This document shows positions 1-11,934 of a DNA stretch of 64,000 bases, in pieces. The notes under the pieces were generated by a model that saw nothing but the letters and a program-made list of their open reading frames with translations, was not told where the DNA came from and did not search any database. Source of the DNA: Tenodera sinensis (Eukaryota; Arthropoda; Insecta; Mantodea; Mantidae); assembly GCA_030765045.1 (NCBI GenBank), contig CM060963.1, forward strand, positions 69,977,117 to 70,041,116, in the 5' to 3' direction. The stretch's first letter is position 1. The number at the start of each line of letters is the position of its first letter. A program made the position numbers and the translations under genes.

Positions 1-2296
1 TACTTTGAATCTGTTAATAAAAAGGTGATGATTGGAATAAGGGGTATACTTGCAGCACATTAGCTGCGTTAGAACCACTTAATCCTGAGGATGAAAATGC
101 GGAATTTTGTGATTGGAAGAAGAGGGTAGTGTGGTCAGAATGTAAGAACTGTTGACAAGGATTAAGTATTCTTGCAAAATTAATCCAAACTATTGCAACT
201 ATTAATATGACTATTTTTGTTATTATTGTTATTAATTTCTTCTAAATATCTACAAAATATTATTTCTTTGTTTATTCGTTGCATTCAGCAGACCTGTTCT
301 TCATAGTTATTCCAAGCAACAAGACCTCTTTCAAGAAACACATACATTTTTCACCTAGTAAACATGTTTTTAGAACATAATTATTGCACCTCAGTTCAGC
401 CAATTAAGAGTTTCTGTATGTTTATATAGTAACTGTCATCAATCATCATATAGGTAAAGTTTGAAATTGTTTCTCTTATATTTACAAATCCGTTGGTGAG
501 GTTAACAATCCATATTATGTCCCATACAAATCTAATTCCAAAGGCTTTAATTTTGAAAAAAAATCTTTTGTTTGTTAGCGTATTCAAATATTATATAAAG
601 GTAGGTTTGAAATACCTTCCTGATTCAGCTACAATTCATGTTTGGCCTCTCCTGTAAAAATGTTGTGTTTTAAATATGATACAGTTTGATAGTTACTCAT
701 CAAAAAACCCACATGTTGCAGTGCTATGGTTGATCTCTACCAATTCTACTTCATTATTTTGTTTGCTCCCACTGCCAGTTATCGCGCAGATATCGCAGGG
801 CGCTTATCCAGGTAGGTGACCCTGAGATACGAACTCGGGTCCTCTGGATTGGACAACAGATGTTCTCCTCCATACATTGCCTCAAAGATCAGTATGGGGG
901 GGAGGGGAAGAAAGTAATATTAAACAACTAAAAGGTAATCACGGAGTTAGACACTCGGTCGCTGCTGATAATTAATTGCCTTATGATGAAATTGTTTCTT
1001 TAGCCAATTGCTGCACAATTTTAACTTAATAATTGCACATCAACTTCCTTGTGGAATCAGAGTACATTGTTGGTGCACACACACGTTTTCCTTGCACTTC
1101 TTAATAGCCGAGTTCGTTTCAATGCGCTGAGAACAGAAAGAAAGTGGCAATCACGTGACATACTTAGGCCTGCCGTTATCATCAGGATGAGAATGAATCT
1201 AATGAGCACTTCGATAATACGTTATCTGCCTTGAACTTTCACTTGTAGTGCATGCTTTCTTCTAAACTCATCAGAAAGGGTCTAACTTAACACGTCCACC
1301 TGAAAGTAGCTGCGAAAGTGACTCGCGACAGTTCACGTAGCACGCTTGACGGCTTGAGAGGTTTTTACTTAGAGGGGACTCTCGACAGTTCAAGGGGTAC
1401 ACCTCGCATATTGCGACCTACTGGGTATATAGTGGCTTCCACTCCTTTGGGACCAAGGGATGAAGTAAAAGAACCACTGAGGATTCAAGCAGCAGGCAGA
1501 CAGATGCGTTGAAGTCCCCCACAGCTCGAAGACCTTTCGCACTACTGGAGCTGCATAGAGAGGGCAGTGAACGATCTATCCACAGGGAGTACTTTTTCCT
1601 TGGAACAAGCATCCGCATCATCTGACCGGCACTGCCATACGCCACGAAAGTATAAGCACACTTGAACGATGAGAAGGAAACGGAATTAAAGGGAAACAAT
1701 GAGCTTCCGGCTGTGGTGTGTGTTAGAGCTGATCGAAGCTCCCCTCCAAGGTTTAAAGTGTTGATGCGGCGGTCTGGAGCCGTTGCAGGCAGGTGGAGAT
1801 AAGGCTTACTATGTTGTGTAGTTGGTGGTATGGAGGTGTTGGATATTTGCCTCAATACTATTTAGGTGGTTCTGTTGCTCATTAGGCTATATAATGGAAT
1901 TGGCAGCGGTGTCTACGGTATTAACGGTGGTGATTGCGGGCACTACGCCTGCTCTGTGTAGTGGCTGAAGCCGTTGCAGCTGGCAGAGTGCAGAAGCGAT
2001 TTCGAAGGCTGTGGGCGGTGTACTCGGCGGTCGAGTAAGGGAGACGACTGGTCGTTCATTACTCTCTCTAGGTGACTCCAGTAGTATGCGGGCCTTCGAG
2101 CCTGGAATTGCTGGAGACCTCCGTACGTCTCTGTGGCTTCTGACCTGTGTTCTTTCACTTCATCCCTTCCTCCTGGGGCGTGGTAGCCCTAATTTAGCTC
2201 TGAGGCGCGAGGTGTTCCACTTTGTTATAACCTATATTACTATAATCTATATTAGATGTCTTTTTCTTAGGTTTAACGACATTTAACTGGTTAGGT
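1..2296. other. Left-edge intron sequence, no gene recognised
   Basis: Presumed intron 3' of exon E. The first 1.3 kb is AT-rich with nothing recognisable. From about 1310 to 2210 the sequence is richer in GC and has ORFs of 60-145 codons on both strands, none of which matches a family I know. This looks like an old repeat of unknown type rather than host coding sequence. Confidence 0.5.
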
Positions 2297-2491
2297 CAGG
2301 AGTTGGCAAACTGGTCATCGCGATTACAGGAATGATGACGTCACTGAACGCAACCCGGCAGACGCATAATTATATAATAAACGGTTCGAACTAGGTTTTT
2401 CGGGTGGAGTAAGAGCTTCTCTAACACGTTTGATTTTATATTCGTGATGCCATCATTCTTGTAATCGCGATAACCAATTTGCCCACTCCTT
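2297..2491. mobile_element. hAT-like MITE, 195 bp
   Basis: The two ends form an inverted repeat of about 45 bp: CAGGAGTTGGCAAACTGGTC at the left and the complement of AAGGAGTGGGCAAATTGGTT at the right, both running on into ATCGCGATTACA and AATGATG. Ends of the form CAGGRGTNGGCAAA are typical of hAT elements. The 8 bp outside are GGTTAGGT on the left and GGTTATTA on the right, a possible decayed 8-bp target duplication. There is no coding capacity in the middle. Confidence 0.65.
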
Positions 2492-2499
2492 GGTTATTA

Positions 2500-2700
2500 G
2501 GTCACATCAGATGATCAGTGAAATTGGTGAAGTGATGCTCAAATGAGATCGTGGTCCATAGAGCTTAAAATTAGGCGAAAGTTTTAGCTCAGGAGAAGGA
2601 AAAGCTCTTATTCAGGCAACTCACCTTAACTGAGATTCGACCTGAATCTCTTAAATGTGAGGTGGACACGCTACTCCTACACCACAGAGGTTGGTACATG
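2500..2700 (-). mobile_element. tRNA-derived SINE, degenerate
   Basis: On the minus strand, 2697-2624 looks like a tRNA head with an A-box-like TGGTGTAGGAGTAGCGTG and a B-box-like GGTCGAATCTC spaced as in a Pol III promoter. It is followed downstream by non-tRNA sequence. No clean target duplication was found. Confidence 0.5.
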
Positions 2701-3279
2701 TGTTTATGCTTTTCTGGGCTCAGAAACTGTCAGCCTGGCTTCTAATCTACTTCAGTAAACAAAGAACTATTTTTAATGAGTCGTTAAGAGTCCAAATCGG
2801 CCACTAGCAGGGTGGTTCTTTTACACTGCAGGTTTTTTATTACTTTTTGGTTTCCGGTATGAGCCGCAGGTTTTCATTTGCCTCATCATCTTACTTGAAA
2901 AGGAACTAGATAGCCCGTGGCTTCATATCTCATTTCCATTGGAACGATGTACATCTTATAACTTTCTCTGCATATTATCCTATTTTTACAAAAGCTTTTA
3001 CTCACTTCTTACTATTCGAGGTAACCTTTACACAAATGCAATTATTAAATTTTTTATCGTAGTTACAAGAGATATACGAGATGTCATAGCGTCATTGTAA
3101 AATAAACAATATAGTGGAAATTCTACGTGTGTCTGGTGTGTTTTTATCTCTTGTATTACACAACTATCTTGTTAAAAGTAAGATTGTAATAAATAAGAAA
3201 ATTATACCTTAAGTGGCAACATTTAACCACTTGGATCAGGGTTAGCCGCTGTATTAGAACAGAAAGAGGTTGGGAAGAA

Positions 3280-3600
3280 ATTAAATAAATTCGATCTCAT
3301 GTGCGGCACAATAAAGAGAACTCTTAGAAGGAAAACCAGAAGAGAAACAAACGCAAATTAAATTTTATGAGACAATGGCAGTCCCTGTGCTTCTGTATTT
3401 AAGTGAAACGTGAGCATTAAACAGAAAAGAGAAACGGGAAATTGAATCAGCAGAAATGAGATTTTTAAGATCAGTAGCTGGATACTCTCTGCTAGATTAT
3501 AAAACAAATGAAGAAATGAATCAAGAATTGAACACTTTTAAATTATAGAAAGGATTAAGGAGAATAAATAAAATATCGAATTTTTGGTTGGAATACATTT
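3280..3600 (+). mobile_element. LINE fragment, end of reverse-transcriptase ORF
   Basis: Translation with one in-frame stop gives a stretch like KTRRETQIKFYETMAVPVLL Y, then SAEMRFLRSVAGYSLLDYKT NEE. This is the widespread C-terminal block of insect non-LTR retrotransposon ORF2 proteins (TMAVPxLLYGSExW...AEMRFLRSVxGY). The expected tryptophan codon is a TGA stop, so it is a dead copy. It lies just downstream of exon E in gene orientation and antisense to the gene. Confidence 0.75.
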
Positions 3601-3672
3601 CCACATGTTACTGTGGTTAAGTAACAGAAAAATTAACTTAATCACCCTGGATTTGACACTTGGTAAACATAC

Positions 3673-3884
3673 CTGCGATCCGTCTTCTGTATTATCCGCC
3701 CCATCTCCACGAAATAAGGCATGGCATAGCTGACAACAGGTTCACTGTGGTCGATCTCTGCATCCAAAAAGGCGGTGAGATATTCCAACCAATTCACCTG
3801 GGGCACCTCTTCCTGTAGCTGCGCCAGACTTAACTTCCGGTAAATGGCACTGGTGTCGTGACGGTCGGCTTCCGGTAGCGAGGC
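3673..3884 (-). CDS. Neprilysin-like exon E (212 nt), last one in the window
   Basis: Begins in phase 0 after the acceptor GTAACGCAG and reads ASLPEADRHDTSAIYRKLSL, AQLQEEVPQVNWLEYLTAF, then EIDHSEPVVSYAMPYFVEMG and RIIQKTDR. It ends two bases into a codon at CGCAG|GTATGTT. This is the conserved R-R-[ND]-x-x-x-[LI]-Y-[HR]-K, V-P-x-[IV]-N-W and E-P-V-V-x-Y series of neprilysins. The following exon must start in phase 2 and should encode the Y-x-x-W block. No such exon was seen between 1 and 3672, so it probably lies off the left edge. A LINE fragment ends about 70 bp from the donor. Confidence 0.94.
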
Positions 3885-5711
3885 CTGCGTTACAAACCAT
3901 TAAATTGGACTTATTATTTACTTGCCCAAGGCGAATGACATTTTTAGATTCATTAGGTATTATGAGAGCTTGTTGAAATTATTTTGAAGCTTAGGGCACA
4001 ATTGCTTCAACATTTGCAGCCATGGGGAACGGTTTCCACAATGGTCATTATGGAATAAGAGAAAGGGTACTTTTGGAAAATTACATAAACCTGAGATTAA
4101 AAAAAAAAGCTTCTTAAAATATATTTACTTTGTGTCTTGTATCATTAAGTCCAATAAAATTGTACCGTTGATCTGGAAGGTTTTGTTTGAAAACAGCGAG
4201 TGCTTCTGATGTAGAATTTCAAACTAATTTAGTCAACCAAGGCAACCTAATGAACCTAGTGAAATGACTGACACAGCATAATAGAAAATTTTGCACATTA
4301 TTTATAACTTATACAAACAAAATATATTTTCCAGTAACATAAATATTATGACTTCATTCAGTTTTTCAAAATAGTTACTTCAATAAATCCGTTAAGTTTT
4401 TGTCCATAGGCCGACAATATTGGAATGGAAATGTAACGGATAGGTTGATTGGTTCAGAAATCTCTTTTATAATTTCCTTGGAAAGAAACCAGATCCAACT
4501 CGTATTTACACATAAAAATGTAACTTGTTTGTTTACATCAGTGTCAAAAACATTTCTCTAGTCATATTTAACTAGGAAAATGTGATGAATAAAGGCCAGA
4601 GGTGGGTGCGTTTTTCCATTGGACTTTACTGCGCATGTAAACAACTGCAGGTAGGCACAGCCTGACCATGAAAACCACCACACTGCAGCACAACCTACAA
4701 GCATCATTATGTTTTGTGGAATTGCACTTACACGCTTATACATACTGCTATTTATTAACTAGAATATCGTCACAGAGCGCATTACACTGGGTTACAATGT
4801 ACATTCGTAAATTAGTACATGTGAAATTTCGACTCCTATTACTGAAGGAGCTTTTAGACAGTGAAAAACTTCTTTCTACGTCACACGATGTCAGAGGTGC
4901 ACATGTAAAGAATTCCACTCTGTCGTCTGGCGTGTTTTCCTTTTTACTCATTTTAAAAATGTCACACCAATATTTGTGTTTAGAACTTTCTGGAATTTAG
5001 CTTTCACCTTTTCAATACCTGGCACAAGAGGTATCTTATTAAAGGAATTAGCTAAGTTTTCTATTATGCTTATGCTCTTGGACATTTCCAAACCCGATTT
5101 TTGTAATTATGTAATAGCTTTGGGCAACACTGCAAACTTATTGGATATGAACTGAAGATTTTCAGATAGTTCATGCCATATACTAGACTTTGACCTTGCG
5201 TCTGCATACACTTGCAAGGCAATGCTGCACTAGTTCGCAGAGTACTACATTATGTTGTTTTCAACTCTTGCTACTAGTGGCAGTTTTTGTATATTTGACC
5301 GTGCTCTACTTCTGACGTTATTCCTACTCTGCGTCCAACTAACCTGTATCGCATGCGAGCGCGCATCCCTCTGGGCTTTAGTAATGAATAACTGATGAAA
5401 GACGTATGAGGTCCTAGGGAAGCTCACTAAGTTTGAAATTAACAAACGACTTCTCCTAACAAAATGCGCGAGGTTAAAAAGGGAGACTTAAAATTTTGAG
5501 TTATCTTTAAGACTGTGACGTAGATATTAATAGAATTTCGCAGCGTATGTTTACTCATAAAAAGATTTAAATTACTTTTAGGAATTTTGCAAAGTTATGA
5601 ACTTCTTCTACAGGAGTAACTCCTTTATTCACATTCGTATGGTTGCATGAAAAACCGAGGTTATGAAAAAAAATTTAAGACTATTTATAAATCCATATGA
5701 GACCCAGAACA
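3885..5711. other. Intron D-E, AT-rich, nothing recognised
   Basis: I see no splice-consistent exon, repeat with clear borders or known coding domain. The ORFs near 4.6-5.0 kb overlap on both strands and resemble no family. Confidence 0.5.
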
Positions 5712-6577
5712 ATGAAAAGTGTGTTACGCTCACAAGAGTTACTCTACTCCTCATGTATAAATTATTATTTTCAAACGCTTAATCTTCTATCTACTTCATG
5801 TTAAGTGAAATAAACGTCTATTGGAACGGTATTGTTGCATGTTTTCTTATAGGTATAATGGGAGTAAGAGAGTACAGCAGGCTTAAGCGACAGTCAACCC
5901 TATTACGAACTCGTGGGTGTGTGACGATTTTGAAATTCAATTCCCTTTGTACGAACGGGCGAGAGAGAGACATACAGAACAGACAGGAGAGGAGGAAAAC
6001 GTTAACGACCAAACCAATAATAAGGAATTTCCGAAATACTTATATTGTTATGTACATTTGATATAAAGTGCGTGTTTAAGAGGTCTATATATTTTGTGAG
6101 TAAGATGTTGTCAATTCTTATGACTTTCCAGTTATGGAAAAGTCATTCAGAATGAAGAGGAATTCAGAGGCTACTCCCAGAAAATCCAAGATACACAAGA
6201 ATTGACTTTAAAGCATCTTAAACACATGCTAAGTTAGTCAAAATCGTTCGAGCCCTTCTTTTTGAGAAAATCAAATTTTTTGTAACGTTCTCCATGTAAA
6301 GAGTGATTTGGGGTAACAGGGTTTATTGAAAATCTTTGTGTCGCATCCTTGAAAGTGGATAACTTAAATACCAAGTTTGATATTTAATTGAATTTTCGCT
6401 TTTTGGTTCTATTCTTCAGACACACTCATCACACATACGCACCATTGACTTTCACATGAAAATGCTTCTTTTTGGGTTCAGGCGGCCTCAAAGCATATTT
6501 TTGTTGACATTTCAACATCGAATGTTTAGGCGGATGACAATACTTTTCCTATTTGCTATACGTAGCAGAGAGGGTAT
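5712..6577 (+). repeat. Family H repeat, copy 1 (near full length, diverged)
   Basis: Follows the family H order: a GTTACGCTCACAAGAGTTACTC-like start (CTCAC, then TTACTCTACTC), AGTGAAATAAACGTCTATT, GGTATAATGGGAGTAAGAG, the ATGACTTTCCAGTTATGGAA block, CGCATCCTTGAAAGT, and the terminal hairpin near TACTTTTCCTATTTGC..GCAGAGAG. There is no conserved ORF. Confidence 0.65.
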
Positions 6578-7552
6578 AAAGTGTCAAAATTCAAACCAGC
6601 CCAGCCTTAATATTATGTTTGACAACATTCATAACTAAGTGTTCCAATCCCGTGTCAAATCTGTGTACTTCTGTGTCAGCAAGCAGCAGGAACAACTTGA
6701 CTATATAGAATCTGTTTCCATGATTAGTAGATTATACGCACGGATATCGAACAGATTAAGGGAGGCTCAGACTTGAGACTGATGGCAAATACAGGAAGAC
6801 TTCTTCCATGCTATGAACGAAATGGAAACGAACTTCCATGAAACAACAGCAAAGCATATGAAGTGGGTACTTGGTTCGCTATGTAAGCACTCACGGTCAT
6901 GTAGTTATGCACACAGATCGCGAGTGAAACATTTTCAGCTTTCGCTTGCAAGGAGGAACTAAGAGCAGATGCTTATGACTGTCACTCACAGTGTAGCTAA
7001 GATACTAATCAGGCGAAATGTGGTGGAATGGTTTGGACTAGATCTACAAATACAAATATCATGGGATTTTCCTGGAATGTTTACTCTTTTTTCCAAATGT
7101 AAGGTCCAGTTTGACAACCATGATTTAGAATCCACTTACAGTAGCGTACAGTAACGTACCGACTTAATGTCGTTTCCCTTTATGTGGTTCTCAAATTCTT
7201 TCCATTCATCGGCCAACTTGAGATTTTAATGCTTGGAAGTTGAATCTAGCTGCTGTCAACTAAAGGAAGTGTAAGGCAACACAGTAATGAACGAATGAAG
7301 TGCGAGAAAGTGGTATGAAATGTTCAAAAGTGGGCGAAAATATATCAATATGAAACTCGACAAAGATGTCCGTCAGTAATGATAGATGATTTGAGTCAAG
7401 CGAATAATAAAAGCATACAAGGTAGACGCGTAAGCCTAGACCAATTACAAAGTCCATTCCCAAATGTTTAGTGTTCCTTGCTGAAATTGAAATAGAGGTC
7501 ATTATGTAAAGAAACAAAATAAGCTTCATTTTTGTAACAAGGTTTTCATTTT
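6578..7552. other. Intron, nothing recognised
   Basis: AT-rich sequence with scattered short ORFs on both strands and no recognisable domain or repeat border. Confidence 0.45.
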
Positions 7553-7716
<164 letters not shown>

Positions 7717-7794
7717 TAAAAATAAATGCCATCTGGTATGTGTATAACAAAATTTCACATTTAAGCATACATGAAACAAGGGTTGGATATATAC

Positions 7795-8046
7795 TGTGAC
7801 AACGGCCGTGCGCGACCTCGCACATCGAAGGAAGCTCGGGCTCGTCTGCTCCACCCCAATGGTGGTACTGCATCAAAGACGCTCAAATAGGCTCCCTCGT
7901 GCGACTATCATGAACACGTGACAACAATAGGAGAAATGTTCGAGAAATGTCCGTGGCCGCTGTATCTGTAGAAGTTCTAGAAGTCATCGCCGCTATATAA
8001 GGAGGCGAGACCCCGGAGGTGAGTCAATTCATCTTTTAGTTTCTGT

Positions 8047-8121
<75 letters not shown>

Positions 8122-8300
8122 TGTGTGAGAGAACTGGTGCGTCGTGAAAGAAAATAGCGAAGCAGTTAATGAGTGTTGAGTGATATTGTATCGCCAGTCA
8201 GCTGTTTGAGAGAGAGAGAGAGAATGTGAAAATAAAAGACAGAAGGGAGTGAGTCCAGACTACCAGAGGAAAACAGTTGTGAATTGTAATATTAATTATG
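7795..8300 (+). promoter_or_regulatory. Promoter-like unit, candidate solo LTR with heat-shock-type sites
   Basis: TTCGAGAA (7939-7946) and TTCTAGAA (7975-7982) are perfect TTCnnGAA palindromes, the minimal paired heat-shock-element form. A TATATAA box starts at 7994, and a TCA initiator-like site has its A at 8026, 32 bp from the TATA start. A (GT)n tract follows, then AATAAA near 8231 (AAAATAAAAGAC). TGTGACAACGG at 7795 could be an LTR start, but no matching end or target duplication was established. No coding sequence follows that it could serve. Confidence 0.4.
8051..8127. repeat. (GT)n microsatellite
   Basis: GT dinucleotide run of about 77 bp with one interruption, directly downstream of the promoter-like unit. 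Confidence 0.97.
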
Positions 8301-8655
8301 ATTACCTAGATACAGTCTTGAAATTGGAGCAGTCATTCTACGATGCAGTATACTGAAGGGCAAGAGCTGAGATTGAGATAGATGAGTCCATTAATAGAAA
8401 TTCTCTTCCACGTATGTGATTGTTTGGTTTTGCTGGACAATAACTATCTAGGATCATTCTAGTGAAGTAGATTTTCTATTACGCACAAAGGTAATCGTCG
8501 AGGTTTCAAACTTAGTACATTAGCTTTAGTTACCGAATACTATAGCTACTATCTATACTATGTGTAACTGGATAAAAGCCCTAATTTTCCAGCTCCAATT
8601 TATATAACGAAATTCGAGAAACCAAGTAATTTTGCTGCAAACGAATAACAATCTA

Positions 8656-9458
8656 AAGAGATCTGATGTATTGCACTCACATGACTTTCTCCACTCTGCT
8701 ACCAACTATTCTAACAAACTCTTATTCTTTTATCTTCTTCGTGTTAGTTGAGACAAACATTTGCAGAAATTATCTTATTGATCATTTTCTTGTAGGTTCA
8801 AGGGGAATGTGGGGATACAGTAAACTTTGAGCGATATTCAAATCTTTTAAAGCTTTGCACGGCTAAGATATTAAAAATGAGTAACGATCTTCCATTTGCG
8901 GAATGTATAAATATTGCAAAAGTCACACAAATAACAAGGAATATTCCCAAAACAGTTCACCCCACAAAAATTCACTGGGTCATAAATTGTAGGTCTAACG
9001 AGATCTACGTTTTCGTATAGTAAGATATGGTCTATCTCTTACGGTTTACCAGTTATGCAAATGTCATCAAGAGTAAAAACGGCTACGTGGGCAAAAGCGA
9101 GAAAATTAGAAATATACATTTCATTTGCCATAAACATATATTAAACATGTCATTTTAATAAAAATCGGTAGAGCCATTTTCAAGACAGTCAAAAATGTTC
9201 CGTGCAGATGGTACCTCAGGTGGAAGAATTTTCTTAAAAATCTTAGCGTCGCATCCTTGAAAGATATTAAACTTAAACACCAACTTAGGTTTTTAACCGA
9301 CTTTTCGTTTTTGAGTTATGCCACTCACAGACCTTCTTCTCAAAGGCTTTTTTGGATTCAGGGACTTCAAAATATATATTTCCGCTGAAATCTTGGCATC
9401 GAATATTTGTGTGGAGTACAATACTTCCGCTACTTACTATACGTAGTAGAGAAAGTAA
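8656..9458 (+). repeat. Family H repeat, copy 2 (full length)
   Basis: Starts ATCTGATGTATTGCACTCAC and runs through the family blocks (GAGACAAACATTTGCAGAAA, GGTTTACCAGTTATGCAAAT, CGTCGCATCCTTGAAAGAT). It ends in the hairpin formed by ACTTCCGCTACT and AGTAGAGAAAGT. Length is about 803 bp. One of the best copies for deriving a consensus. Confidence 0.8.
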
Positions 9459-10009
9459 AAATCTTGTGATATCAATCAAGGCATTCACTCCCCTGGGTGT
9501 CGGAGCAGATTCAATGCCTTTAGAAGCAGTAGAAAGTGAAGTATGGGACAAGAAGTAAAAAGACCGATCGAATCTCATTAGCGTAAAATGCAGCACCCAC
9601 TCTGTATCTCAAGCGAGGTTCTGCCAGTGCTAATGGAATAAAAGCTTGTTTGATTAAATTGGCACAAGTTAGAGGAAGGTAAAGAGCCGGTTCTCCATTA
9701 TCAGAGCGGCTAATGGCATCACACGATGTACTGTATGTATGGCCAACACATGCTTAGCTTCCTTCATAACACTCAGTGTAGCCTACACTTAATATAGATA
9801 GATAATGTAGATTTTGGCTTGTAACATCTTAGAGCAGAGTTGGGCAAAAGCGGATTTATGAATCCGTGTGATTCGTGAATCCTTCGCCGTGTAATTATTC
9901 AACACAGCAGTACACATTCCCTTCCTTAATTGATTTGAGGAGTTCACAGGTCACTTCTAGTCGTTTCGCGACCGGTATCACTGGACGAGCTGTGTCTGTT
10001 ATGATTTTC

Positions 10010-10089
<80 letters not shown>

Positions 10090-10160
10090 GATCATCATCA
10101 GCATCATCATTTTATCATTATTATATCGTTATTTTATCGTTATTATTATCATCGTTATTA

Positions 10161-10234
<74 letters not shown>

Positions 10235-10235
10235 T
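10010..10235. repeat. (ATT)n microsatellite with ATC/GTT interruptions
   Basis: Two long ATT runs joined by a degenerate ATC/GTT segment at 10089-10165. It gives long poly-Ile ORFs that are artefacts. Confidence 0.97.
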
Positions 10236-10429
10236 CTTTGTCAATTACAGATTTAGAGCGTGCCAATATTTTCTAGAAGATTTACAATCCAAAAATAAGA
10301 CATATCTGTACTATGCCATGTGATAACTTTCTTAATCAACAAATCAAATTATGAAATACATCAAATGTATAAATTCACTTGATACTGTGCCAGAGTATAA
10401 ACTAATTGGGTGTATTCCCATCTTGAAGA

Positions 10430-10848
10430 CTTAAAAACTGAGTTTACTTCACATAGATTCCATGATTTCAGGAATCTGGAGAATGATATTTCAAAGTTGT
10501 TAACCCTTTTGCTGTAGAGTCAATATAAAAGTTAACTTGCAATGTGAACTCATAGATCTACAAAAAAGTGTAGAGATTTAGTTGGCACAGAGTTATTCAA
10601 AGAACTGTGGAAAGTAAGATAGATTGATCTGAAAGAATTTGCTGCTTTTGTTAAAGCAATATTTTGCTGTATATTGTGAACAATTTTTTTCTCTGATGAA
10701 CATAGAAAAGTCAATACTGAGATCTCGCGTATCAGATAACCACCTCTCGTTGCAACTGCGTATTGCTGTTACAGATATTACGCCAGAGTTTGAGTCCCTT
10801 CTCACATGTTCGGATGATGACAATGTGTGTAATTCAGATTTCACATAG
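10430..10848 (+). pseudogene. hAT transposase C-terminal fossil
   Basis: Translated pieces read FRNLENDISKLLT, then after stops LKEFAAFVKAIF, then CEQFFSLMNIEKSILRSRVS and DNHLSLQLRIAVTDITPEF. The C-E-Q-x-F-S-x-M-N-x-x-K-S-x-x-R-x-R-[LIV]-[ST]-[DE]-x-[HN]-L block is the C-terminal dimerisation region of hAT transposases, as in GTF2IRD2/FAM200-type proteins. Several stops lie upstream and no other transposase domain is seen, so it is an inactive remnant. A second fossil of the same domain is at 59993-60198. Confidence 0.7.
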
Positions 10849-11254
10849 TAAAAGTATTATCACCCCTTTCCTATTTGAAACAAGCGCGCTTATCGTTAAC
10901 TGCATCAATCCACCACTGTCAAGAGTTTAAAAAGCGAAGAAGTACCACTCCCCCAATCAGCAAGAATGTTACGCAGGATGAGTGCACAGTAGATTCGGAG
11001 CAGACACTTGTGTCCGACCCTGTCTTACAGACATATTTACAGATAATAACTCTACAGAGGGTACCCGAATCACTGTTAATTGAAGTTATACTCCCCTGTG
11101 CTTGTATCCTACATACCTTTGTTAATATCATCTAGTAGACAAATGACAAATGACTCAATGAAAACTTGCAGAAGGGGACTTGGCACCCGACCGAAAGGCA
11201 ATCTTTTGGATACGCGAATGAATTCTAAGGGCGGTGGGAACGTTGTCACGACAG

Positions 11255-11530
11255 AGTAGGTGGCAGGTTCCTACAGTTTCCAGTTAGAAGTACCCAGGTG
11301 GAGGCTAGCCGACACTTCCAACCCTGAAAGATACCTCACGGGATGTAGGGTGAAATACAATTATTTCTGTAACGAAATGGAGCAACAGAAAATTCTAAAA
11401 TTCCGTTCCAGCATTCGCCGCACTACCCGGGGAAATCTGCGAAAAACCAATGGGTTATGAAGGGCGGCCACGGGGATCGAACTCCGTAATGCGAGCCATA
11501 GACGTTATCGCCTGAGCATTTAGTGTCAAT
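11255..11530 (-). mobile_element. SINE-like repeat, degenerate
   Basis: On the minus strand, GAGTTCGATCCCCGTGGCCG near 11464-11483 resembles a Pol III B box, preceded by a decayed A-box region. The rest (to about 11260) is unrecognised. No target duplication was found. Confidence 0.35.
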
Positions 11531-11867
11531 TAACATGAACAAATCTCTCCTGACTGTCTCTATGGTCTTGTGATTATCATGCTAGCATCCAAATCCAGAG
11601 GATGGGAATATTTCTTTATCAGGACTATTCCTCATCCTCCGTAGAGTCTGGAAGTCTGACGGAGAATGTTGTTGTTAGCTAATGCTGGATTTCTGACAAT
11701 GAAGTCATTAATCCTCTTGCTCTCCAATATATGATATTGAAGAGAGCAATAGCAGTAATAGTAACTGGCGATGTTACCGCCAAAACATAAAAATATGGTG
11801 CTCTCTAAAAAGCGGTTACATTTATTGCTAAGTCTCTGACGGAGAATGTGAATGTGTGTGTGTGTGA

Positions 11868-11869
11868 CA

Positions 11870-11931
<62 letters not shown>
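11868..11931. repeat. (GA)n microsatellite
   Basis: GA run of about 64 bp with one GATA interruption. Confidence 0.97.

Positions 11932-11934
<3 letters not shown>

Noticed and set aside
1..3672. Next downstream neprilysin exon left of exon E
   Set aside because: No phase-2 exon with the expected tyrosine/tryptophan block and GT/AG borders was seen; it probably lies beyond the left edge.
7994..8300. A heat-shock gene downstream of the TATA box at 7994
   Set aside because: No ORF or hsp-like coding sequence follows; the downstream sequence is a GT microsatellite and AT-rich DNA.
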